From the NCBI GenBank assembly GCA_014383605.1, contig JACNHM010000460.1, positions 1-6,644 of the forward strand: 6,644 nt of DNA, given 5' to 3'. This document shows, piece after piece, positions 1-5,755 of the stretch; the stretch's first letter is position 1, and every line of letters starts with the position of its first letter. The translations under genes and the position numbers were made by a program. The notes beneath the pieces are model-generated. The model was not told the origin of the DNA, made no database searches, and saw only the letters and a program-made list of their open reading frames with translations. Origin of the DNA: Chloroflexota bacterium. GTDB taxonomy: Bacteria; Chloroflexota; Anaerolineae; UBA3071.

Positions 1-2061
1 CCCTACGACGGTGCCCACGCCGGGGCGGGTGTCGCCCAGTTTGCCCAGCACGTCGCCCGCTTCGGCCCGCTCCCGCGGCGTCAGCGCCGGTGGCGTCTCC
101 AGCAGCGCCGCCAGCCAGCGCCGCAGCCGGCGCAGCGCGGCCTCGAAGTGCGGCTGGCCCGCGGCCTTCTCCGGCAAGCGCAGGTCCACCAGGGCCTGCC
201 CACCCAGCAGCGCCGCCCGCCAGTGGGTTTCGGTGATGGTGGAGACCTCGTCCGGATTCTCCGGCACGAGCACGTTGACCTTGTGCACGGCGTTGCCCAA
301 CCCGCCCCGCCGCGCCTTGCCCACGCCGAAGAGGAAGACCTCCCGCCACCAGGCGGCGTCATCCCCCACACGATCCCGCAACTGCTCGGCGAAATCGGCA
401 CCCTCGGCCAGATGACAGGCGGCCAGATACTCCTGGAAAGAACGATGAGGGAAGGTGTAAACGCCGGGCGCCCGCGCCAGCAGCAGCCCCGCCCGGGTCT
501 GCACGTAGTGGGTCAGCAGGCGGGGATGCACGTCGTCGGGCAGCGCCGGGGCGAAAGCGGCCAGTAATTCCTCCTCCGTGATGTCCGCCGCGCCGCTGCC
601 CCGCTCCGGCTCCTTTCCCTGCCGCTCGTGCACGGCGTGGGCCAGCCGGTGCAGCGAGGCCTCGATGGCCTCCTCGCCCACCTGCAGCGCCTTGACGATG
701 CCCGGCTCCACCTGCGGCTGGCCGTCGGGGCCGATGACCTCCTTGGCCTTCTGCCAGTGGCCCAGCAGCAGCCGCACGGTGTGATCGTAGAGGTCGGCAC
801 GATCCTCGGGGAGTTGCCCCCAGGCGGTGTGCAGCGTGGCCATCAGCGTGAGCAGCATGGGGCGGGTGGCCAGGTCGGCCAGGTAGGGAGTCTCCCGCAG
901 GGCGGCGCGCAGCCGCTCGCCCCGCGTGCGCGCCGTGTCCGCATCCCAGCCCTGGTAGGGGGCCACCGCCTGGTACCAGCGGCCGATGAACCGTTCCACC
1001 TGCTCGTCGCGGAAGGGCGCCAGCAGCAGCGTCTCGAAGCCCCGCAGCCGCCAGGCGGGGTCGGCGTAGGCATAGGGCCGGGCCGTGACCAGCAGCCGGC
1101 TGCGGCGCAGCGGTGTGGCGAAATCGGCCACCGCCTCCAGTACCCGCGCCCGGCGGCGGTCGGTCTCCGGCACCTCGTCCAGCCCGTCCAACAACAGCAA
1201 GCCCCCTTGCCTCAGCAGCCTCTCCTGCAGGTGCGGGAAGAGATGCCCGGCCGCTTCCTCTCCCAAATAGGCGCCCAGACTGTCCTTGATGGCCTTCCAG
1301 ATCATGGCCGCCGTTCCCCTGCCTGCTCCGGCCGGCAGGTGGCGGGCGGCGAACTCTCGCAGCACGATGCGCAGGGGGAACAGGTGACGTCCAGGCCAAT
1401 CGGCCAGCTTCCTGGCCTCATCGCTGGCGGGGAACAGGTGGCTGCGGGCCAGGGCCAAGGCCAGGTAGTTGACGAAGGTGGACTTGCCGGAGCCGGGGTC
1501 GCCCAGCAGCACGAAGCGGGTGGCCTGGGGGTGGCCGATGGCCTCCAGGGCCGATACTCGCTCGCCGCCGGCCTCGCCCCGCGCCAACCGGGCCAGGAAG
1601 GCGTGTTCGGCCTGTTTGCCCCGCTCTTCCCGCACGGGCGCCTGCACCTCCAGGTCAATGTACACCGCCTGCAAGGGGACGGGGTTCTCACCAGTGAAGG
1701 TGACAAACTGCGGGTCCATGACGCTCAGGGGCAAGCGGCTGCACTGCCCCGCCAGGCTGAGCAGATAGGCTTCGGTCAGCACTTCCGGCGGCACGCGGTG
1801 CAGCGGCTGGCCGACGTACTCGTGTTTGTCGCCCAGGATGATCTCCCACCTGTCGCGGCCGATCAGGTCACGCCCCACGGTCACGTCGCCCACCAAGACG
1901 GCGCCGCCATGCGTCTCCACCAGTGTCCGGATATGGCCTTCGACCTCGGCTTTCTTCTCGTCGGTCAGCGCGTCTCCCAGGACGCCGCGCAGCGACTCCA
2001 GGCTGGCAAGCTGGCGCCGCAGCTCGGCCAGGTGAGCCGGGATGGGTTTCTCGTCACTCAT
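1..2061 (-). CDS. NACHT-type STAND NTPase, C-terminus beyond the window
   Basis: The frame is open from ATG 2061 to the left edge: 687 codons, no stop, so the protein is partial. Residues 1-50 are charged and helical. Residues 58-71 are GDVTVGRDLIGRDR, also found in the upstream protein. Residues 88-115 hold the helical pre-NACHT segment (YLLSLAGQCSRLPL at 99-112). Walker A is GDPGSGKST at 187-195. Walker B is LLLLDGLDEVP at 288-298, with the paired acidic residues typical of NACHT. A sensor-like LLVTARPY lies at 323-330. LRETPYLADLATRPMLLTLM (388-407) and FPHRSFQEYLA (537-547) fit the NACHT helical and winged-helix parts. The visible part ends in TPRERAEAGDVLGKLGDTRPGVG (661-683). Known for the family: STAND NTPases are nucleotide-driven oligomerising switches in immunity and signalling. 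An AGGAGG (2076-2071), 9 nt before ATG 2061, favours this start. An in-frame ATG at 2070 touches that site and is less likely. The gene overlaps its upstream partner by 8 bp. Confidence 0.93.
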   Translation of the reverse strand, partial: MSDEKPIPAHLAELRRQLASLESLRGVLGDALTDEKKAEVEGHIRTLVETHGGAVLVGDVTVGRDLIGRDRWEIILGDKHEYVGQPLHRVPPEVLTEAYLLSLAGQCSRLPLSVMDPQFVTFTGENPVPLQAVYIDLEVQAPVREERGKQAEHAFLARLARGEAGGERVSALEAIGHPQATRFVLLGDPGSGKSTFVNYLALALARSHLFPASDEARKLADWPGRHLFPLRIVLREFAARHLPAGAGRGTAAMIWKAIKDSLGAYLGEEAAGHLFPHLQERLLRQGGLLLLDGLDEVPETDRRRARVLEAVADFATPLRRSRLLVTARPYAYADPAWRLRGFETLLLAPFRDEQVERFIGRWYQAVAPYQGWDADTARTRGERLRAALRETPYLADLATRPMLLTLMATLHTAWGQLPEDRADLYDHTVRLLLGHWQKAKEVIGPDGQPQVEPGIVKALQVGEEAIEASLHRLAHAVHERQGKEPERGSGAADITEEELLAAFAPALPDDVHPRLLTHYVQTRAGLLLARAPGVYTFPHRSFQEYLAACHLAEGADFAEQLRDRVGDDAAWWREVFLFGVGKARRGGLGNAVHKVNVLVPENPDEVSTITETHWRAALLGGQALVDLRLPEKAAGQPHFEAALRRLRRWLAALLETPPALTPRERAEAGDVLGKLGDTRPGVGTVVG

Positions 2062-2446
2062 CGTCTGCATCCTCCTGCCCGCCGATCACCGTGCGACGAT
2101 CCCGTCCGATGAAGTCCCCTCCGACATGCACGTCGCCGAAGACGATGGTCCCGCCGCCGCTGTCCATGCGCAGGCGCTGGGCGCGCTCAGACCTCCCGGG
2201 TTCTGCCGGTTGGCCTGGCTCGCCGGCGTCCAACTGCGCCAGCTCCTGCTCGATCTCGCCGATGTGTTCCTGCACCAGCCTGATCTCGTTGACCAGATCC
2301 AGCGGCACGCGGATGCCGTAGCGGGCGCGCTGCAATTCCAGGTCATTCAGGTTGCGTCGTTGAATGGCCAGTTGCTCCCGCAGGTTCTGGCGCCGTTCGG
2401 CGTCCACGGCCCCCAGGCCGGACTCCGGTATGCTCTTGTCGCTCAT
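2054..2446 (-). CDS. Small coiled-coil protein with GDVxVGGDxIGRDR motif, partner of NACHT NTPase
   Basis: This is a 130-residue cytoplasmic protein with no signal peptide or membrane segment. Residues 15-72 form a long charged helical region, probably a coiled-coil hairpin (QLAIQRRNLNDLELQRARYG, then VPLDLVNEIRLVQEHIGEIE). The pattern 'helix, YGxxVPLxLxNEI, helix' is one I associate with N-terminal or stand-alone partners of STAND and TIR proteins. A Gly/Pro/Glu-rich linker (73-92) follows, then GGGTIVFGDVHVGGDFIGRDR (97-117) and an acidic tail. The motif matches the NACHT protein's residues 58-71 at 11 of 14 positions. The start at 2446 is chosen because AGGAGG (2458-2453) lies 6 nt upstream; an in-frame ATG at 2479 lacks such a site. 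The stop falls inside the NACHT start (ATGAGTGA), so translation is probably coupled. The biochemical role is unknown. An adaptor or oligomerisation partner of the NTPase is inferred. Confidence 0.82.
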   Translation of the reverse strand: MSDKSIPESGLGAVDAERRQNLREQLAIQRRNLNDLELQRARYGIRVPLDLVNEIRLVQEHIGEIEQELAQLDAGEPGQPAEPGRSERAQRLRMDSGGGTIVFGDVHVGGDFIGRDRRTVIGGQEDADDE

Positions 2447-2479
2447 GGAGTGCCTCCTCGCTGCATGTGTGCAACACAA

Positions 2480-2514
2480 AGCCGCCGCGGCGCGCGGACA
2501 CGCCTGCGGCGGCT
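2480..2514 (-). terminator. GC-rich hairpin upstream of the small gene, attenuator or terminator candidate
   Basis: The outer stem is 9 bp: AGCCGCCGC (2480-2488) pairs with GCGGCGGCT (2506-2514). After a single bulged T (2505), 4 more pairs form (2489-2492 with 2501-2504), leaving an 8-nt loop. Read on the minus strand, the stem is followed by TTGTGTTG, a moderately T-rich tail. It lies about 20 nt before the ribosome binding site of the 2446 gene, inside its predicted leader. It could therefore dampen read-through into the module. The tail is not a clean T-run, so intrinsic termination is uncertain. Confidence 0.4.
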
Positions 2515-2695
2515 CTTTCGATCGTGGCCCTCGCTCCTGGCAGAAGGGAGATGGGATGAAACTGTGCGAGTGTCATACCTCATCGGGCATTCTACCCTTG
2601 AAAGGCCAAGCGCCGCCCCCGGTTTGCCCAGGAGGCGGCACTGATGTACAGTGTCCTTGGCCATCTCCTGGGCATGCGAAGGTGGCAACGAGGAT

Positions 2696-2714
2696 TGCCG
2701 AGCGGTTCTCGGCA
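2696..2714. repeat. Small hairpin, 7-bp perfect stem
   Basis: TGCCGAG (2696-2702) and CTCGGCA (2708-2714) are perfect reverse complements around a 5-nt loop. It would lie near the 5' end of the minus-strand leader. There is no T-run on either side, so it is not a terminator. It may be a leader RNA structure or chance in GC-rich DNA. Confidence 0.4.
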
Positions 2715-2737
2715 GTCCTTTCTGCTACCCTGTAGTC

Positions 2738-2766
2738 ATTTTACCATACTTGTGCTGGCTGGTCAA
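2738..2766 (-). promoter_or_regulatory. Sigma-70-type promoter driving the NACHT module
   Basis: On the minus strand, TTGACC (2766-2761) is followed after exactly 17 nt by TAAAAT (2743-2738). A TGG immediately precedes the -10, giving an extended -10 element. The predicted start is near 2731. It is the best promoter match in the region for the minus-strand genes. Confidence 0.65.
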
Positions 2767-2782
2767 GAAGTCTGGCTGGGCG

Positions 2783-2844
2783 GGCAGGAGCACCGATTTT
2801 CGTTGAAGAGCAGTCAACACAAGCGTGAAATCGGTGCTCCTGCC
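2783..2844. repeat. Perfect 17-bp inverted repeat between divergent promoters
   Basis: GGCAGGAGCACCGATTT (2783-2799) is the exact reverse complement of AAATCGGTGCTCCTGCC (2828-2844), with a 28-bp spacer. The spacer holds a smaller inverted repeat, GTTGA (2802-2806) and TCAAC (2814-2818). Each arm ends 16 bp from the -35 box of the promoter on its side. It may be an operator for a dimeric regulator, a cruciform or RNA hairpin, or the remnant of a small mobile repeat. No T-run supports a terminator. Confidence 0.8.
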
Positions 2845-2860
2845 GACGCATGTTGCCAGC

Positions 2861-2889
2861 TTGAGGATTTGGGCGTTTGCGTGTACAAT
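2861..2889 (+). promoter_or_regulatory. Sigma-70-type promoter of the glycosyltransferase gene
   Basis: TTGAGG (2861-2866) is followed after exactly 17 nt by TACAAT (2884-2889). Transcription would start near 2896, giving a leader of about 25 nt. The leader contains AAGGAG (2911-2916), 5 nt before the ATG at 2922. Confidence 0.65.
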
Positions 2890-2921
2890 AGCGGCAGAAC
2901 ACGAATCCATAAGGAGATCTC

Positions 2922-5681
2922 ATGCGTTCTGCCATTGCTCTTGCCGTTGCCATCGTGCTGGCCGTGCTGGGCCAGCGGGCCTTCGCGCAGTCGCCGCACA
3001 CCGACGGCTGGCTGTTCTATGCCGGCGCCGTGGTGCTGGCGGTCTATGCCTTCGCCCAGCGGAAGGAGCCGGCCGAGGAGCCGGAGGCAGCAGTTCAGCC
3101 CCGCGCCGTGAGCTGGCGCATCGCTGCCGGCGCTCTGGCGCTGTTGGCCCTCGCCGCCAACGGCTACGCCCTCTACCGTCTCTGGCAGCGCGGCTGGTCG
3201 CCGCCGCTGGCCTGGATCTGGGCCGGCAGCCTGCTGCTCATCGTTGTCGCCGCCTTCCTGTGCAGAGGTGCAGAGGTGCAGAGGTGCAGAGGTGAATGCT
3301 CCCCTGCTCCCCTGCTCCCCTGCTCCTCTGCTCCTCTGTGGGCCGAGGCATTGCTCCTGCTGGCTATCTTCTCCCTTGCCATCTTCATGCGCTTGTACCG
3401 TCTCGACTCCATGCCGCCGGGCATCTTCGTGGACGAGACCAACGCCGCCACCGATGCCCTGTACATCCTGGAAGGCCGCCCCGATTCCCCCTTCGGCACG
3501 GGCTGGTTCGAGACGCCCTCCATGTACGCCTACTACCTGCTGGGGCTGTTCAAAACCATGGGCATCAACTTTGTGGCGCTGAAAGCCGCCTCGCTCATCC
3601 CCGCCCTGCTGACCGTGGCGGCGCTTTACCCGCTGGCCCGCCGCATGTTCGGCGTGCCCACAGCGCTGGCCGCGACCTTCCTCCTGGCCGTCAACCGCTG
3701 GCACGTGAACATGAGCCGCTGGGGCTGGAACGAGGTGGCGCCGCCGCTCTTCCAGATCGGAGCGACCTATTTCCTGCTGCGCGGCGCTCGCCGCCGCCAC
3801 CTGGGGGACTTCGCCCTGGGCGGCCTGCTGCTGGGCCTGGGCATGTACACCTACCTGTCCTCCCGCCTGGTGGTGGCCGCGCTGGCTGCCTACGTCCTCA
3901 CCCGCGTCATCGTCGAGCGGGGCTTCCTGCGCCGCGCCTGGCCGGGGCTGATCGTCTTCTTCCTCGTCTGGGCCATGACCTTTGCGCCGCTGGCCAGCAC
4001 CTACCTGCGCAACCCCTTCACCTTCTGGAACCGCACCCGCCAGGTGAGCGTGCTCAACGACGTGGAGCGGGCCGGCAGCTACAAGCCGCTGTGGGACAAT
4101 GCCGTGGCGCACCTGGAGATGTTCCACGTGGAGGGCGACCACAACCCGCGCCACAACCTGCCCGGCGAGCCGATGCTCGATGCGGTGACCGGGGCGCTGT
4201 TCCTGCTGGGGTTGGGCTATAGCTTCTACCGCTGGAAGGACCACCGCCGCGGCCTGCTGCTGCTGTGGCTCGTCTTCACGCTGTTGGGCGGCGTGCTGTC
4301 GCTGCTGAGCGAAGCGCCGCAGGGATATCGCACGCTGGGCGTCGTGCCGGCCATCGTCATCCTGGCCGGCGATGCGCTGGTGCGCGGCGTGGCTGTGTTC
4401 GCGGCGCTGATCAAACGTCGCCTCTGGCGAGCGCTGCCGGCGGTCCTGGCCGTGGCCCTGCTGGGCTGGTGCGGCTGGCTCAACTTCGACACCTTCTTCC
4501 ACGAGCAGGCCAACGACGTGCGCGTGTGGCAGGCTTTTTCGCCGGTGGAAACGACGCTGGCCCGCGAGGTGGCGGCCAGGCAGGACGATCACAGCCTCTA
4601 CCTCTCGCACCGCTTCTACTACTTCTCGCCGCTGCAATTCCTGACCTACCAGCCCCTCGACCAGGGCGGCGGCGGTCTGCGCAACCGGCCCTATCACCTG
4701 GCTTCTCCCGTGGATGACCTGCCGCTGCCCGACCTTTCCGGTGACGACGCCCTCTTCCTGCTCGACGATCACTATGCCGACCTGTTGGATCTGTTCACCC
4801 GCTACTATCCGGGCACGCGGGCGGAGCTGGTGCAGGCGCCGCACGGCCAGCCGCTCTACTTCAGCGTGACCGTGCCGGGCCAGGAGATCGTGACCCTGCA
4901 CGGGCTGGAGGGGCAGTACGTCGCTGGCGAAGGCGAGCCACTGCGCCGCCGCGACGCGGCGCTGGATTTTGTCTGGCCGGATGGCCTGCCCTCGGCCCAG
5001 GCGCCGCAGCGCATCGAGTGGACGGGTGGGCTGTGCATCCCGGCCAGCGGCCTTTACGCCTTCCGCACCGAAGGGGGCTTGCAGGTCGAGCTGGACGGCC
5101 AACCGCTGGCTGGGGGTGGCCGCTTCCTGGGCAAGGGGCTGCACACCCTGCGAGTGGTGCAAGAGGCACCGTTGAGCCCAGGCCGTGAGATGGCGCGGCT
5201 TCTGTGGACGGTTCCCGGTCAGGCGGAAGCGGTCGTGCCGCCGGAGGCGCTCTTCGCCGTGGGGCCGCCGGCCAGCGGGCTGCTGGGCCGCTATTTCCGG
5301 GGCGAAGCCTGGCAGGGGGAACCGGCTTTCCAGCAGGTCAGCCCGGTGCTCCTCTTCGCCTGGCCGGAGGAGGAGCCGGGCTTGGGCTCCTTCAGCGTGC
5401 AGTGGACGGGGAGCATCGAAGCCCCGCGGGAGGGCAGCTATTTCTTCCGCGTCAATGCCGACGACGGGGCGCGGCTGTGGCTCGACGGCCGCGTCGTCGG
5501 CGAGGGGTTGGCGCCGGACAGGCCCAACATGGTGGAGGTCAGCGTCAACCTGACGGCTGGCCGTCACCCGATCCGGGTGGACTACTTCCAGCGGGGCGGG
5601 GGCAAGGTGTTGGAACTGTGGTGGACTCCGCCGGGCGGCCAGCATCAGGTCGTGCCACCGTCGGCCTTGTGGCCGGAGTGA
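2922..5681 (+). CDS. Membrane glycosyltransferase (GT39/PMT/ArnT-like) with two C-terminal PA14 domains
   Basis: A 919-residue protein starting at ATG 2922, behind AAGGAG at 5-nt spacing. Residues 1-113 hold four predicted membrane segments. Residues 114-139 are encoded by an octanucleotide repeat. The core follows: a membrane helix (140-157), then RLYRLDSMPPGIFVDETN with Asp171-Glu172 in the first outer loop, where GT39/GT83-type enzymes keep their catalytic acid. About ten more membrane helices run to about residue 510, including EAPQGYRTLGVVPA (around R470), a conserved arginine region of such enzymes. A soluble stretch (about 515-655) is followed by a divergent PA14 domain (about 660-782) and a clear one (about 785-919, DDGARLWLDG at 847-856). 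In the family, a sugar is moved from a polyprenyl-phosphate donor to a protein, lipid or glycan outside the membrane. PA14 domains usually bind carbohydrate. Substrate and acceptor cannot be read from the sequence. It stands alone behind its own promoter; no terminator is visible after the stop. Confidence 0.9.
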   Translation: MRSAIALAVAIVLAVLGQRAFAQSPHTDGWLFYAGAVVLAVYAFAQRKEPAEEPEAAVQPRAVSWRIAAGALALLALAANGYALYRLWQRGWSPPLAWIWAGSLLLIVVAAFLCRGAEVQRCRGECSPAPLLPCSSAPLWAEALLLLAIFSLAIFMRLYRLDSMPPGIFVDETNAATDALYILEGRPDSPFGTGWFETPSMYAYYLLGLFKTMGINFVALKAASLIPALLTVAALYPLARRMFGVPTALAATFLLAVNRWHVNMSRWGWNEVAPPLFQIGATYFLLRGARRRHLGDFALGGLLLGLGMYTYLSSRLVVAALAAYVLTRVIVERGFLRRAWPGLIVFFLVWAMTFAPLASTYLRNPFTFWNRTRQVSVLNDVERAGSYKPLWDNAVAHLEMFHVEGDHNPRHNLPGEPMLDAVTGALFLLGLGYSFYRWKDHRRGLLLLWLVFTLLGGVLSLLSEAPQGYRTLGVVPAIVILAGDALVRGVAVFAALIKRRLWRALPAVLAVALLGWCGWLNFDTFFHEQANDVRVWQAFSPVETTLAREVAARQDDHSLYLSHRFYYFSPLQFLTYQPLDQGGGGLRNRPYHLASPVDDLPLPDLSGDDALFLLDDHYADLLDLFTRYYPGTRAELVQAPHGQPLYFSVTVPGQEIVTLHGLEGQYVAGEGEPLRRRDAALDFVWPDGLPSAQAPQRIEWTGGLCIPASGLYAFRTEGGLQVELDGQPLAGGGRFLGKGLHTLRVVQEAPLSPGREMARLLWTVPGQAEAVVPPEALFAVGPPASGLLGRYFRGEAWQGEPAFQQVSPVLLFAWPEEEPGLGSFSVQWTGSIEAPREGSYFFRVNADDGARLWLDGRVVGEGLAPDRPNMVEVSVNLTAGRHPIRVDYFQRGGGKVLELWWTPPGGQHQVVPPSALWPE
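3261..3340 (+). repeat. Octanucleotide tandem repeats in opposed orientation inside the glycosyltransferase gene
   Basis: Four perfect TGCAGAGG units (3261-3292) are followed by one spacer unit, TGAATGCT (3293-3300). Then come CCCCTGCT three times (3301-3324), CCTCTGCT (3325-3332) and CCTCTGTG (3333-3340). The second set is close to the reverse complement of the first, so a long imperfect hairpin can form. The frame runs through it, giving Cys/Arg/Gly-rich then Ser/Pro/Leu-rich residues 114-139, unlike the membrane protein around it. Unit length 8 is not a multiple of 3, so one unit more or less shifts the frame. Similar octamer or heptamer arrays are, from memory, common dispersed repeats in Chloroflexota and Cyanobacteria. 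Confidence 0.9.
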
Positions 5682-5755
5682 GGTTGACATTGCGCTTCAG
5701 AGGGCAGGCAGCCAAACAGATGGGGGTATAGACAGTGGCAGGTGGTGCAGGGGAA

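Larger units (their letters stand above)
2447..2731 (-). other. Long untranslated leader of the NACHT module
   Basis: If the minus-strand promoter at 2766-2738 is used, transcription starts near 2731 and about 285 nt precede the ATG at 2446. No convincing gene lies here: short open frames on both strands have no ribosome binding site and no recognisable protein. The leader holds a 7-bp-stem hairpin near its 5' end (2696-2714) and a stronger GC-rich hairpin next to the gene (2480-2514). A TAGAAT on the minus strand (2594-2589) could be an internal -10 box, but it has no matching -35. Confidence 0.45.

Noticed and set aside
628..2112. A 494-codon plus-strand open frame
   Set aside because: It lies antisense to the NACHT gene. 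The translation is low-complexity and Gln/Gly-rich, while the minus strand gives Walker A, Walker B and other NACHT motifs in order.
2343..2576. Minus-strand open frame in the leader overlapping the small gene
   Set aside because: It has no ribosome binding site, an Arg/Gly-rich composition and no motif. The overlapping frame from 2446 has a perfect AGGAGG and a coherent coiled-coil protein.
2783..2844. Bidirectional terminator
   Set aside because: There is no T-run after either arm, the spacer is 28 bp, and it lies upstream of both divergent promoters, so no transcript from them crosses it.
2644..3111. A plus-strand open frame of 155 codons across the divergent intergenic region
   Set aside because: It runs through both promoters and the inverted repeat, then overlaps the glycosyltransferase start in another frame. 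It has no ribosome binding site or known motif.
3261..3340. CRISPR-like array
   Set aside because: Units are 8 bp, contiguous and without spacers, and lie in a coding frame. This is a simple tandem repeat.
2814..5690. A 958-codon open frame on the minus strand covering the whole glycosyltransferase
   Set aside because: It is antisense to a gene with clear domains. Its translation is His/Gln/Arg/Gly-rich with no recognisable motif, which is a common shadow in GC-rich DNA.
5684..5732. TTGACA (5684-5689) and TATAGA (5727-5732) as a promoter for the AlbA_2 gene
   Set aside because: The spacing is 37 nt, far from 16-18, and neither box has a partner at the right distance. It is not listed as a promoter.
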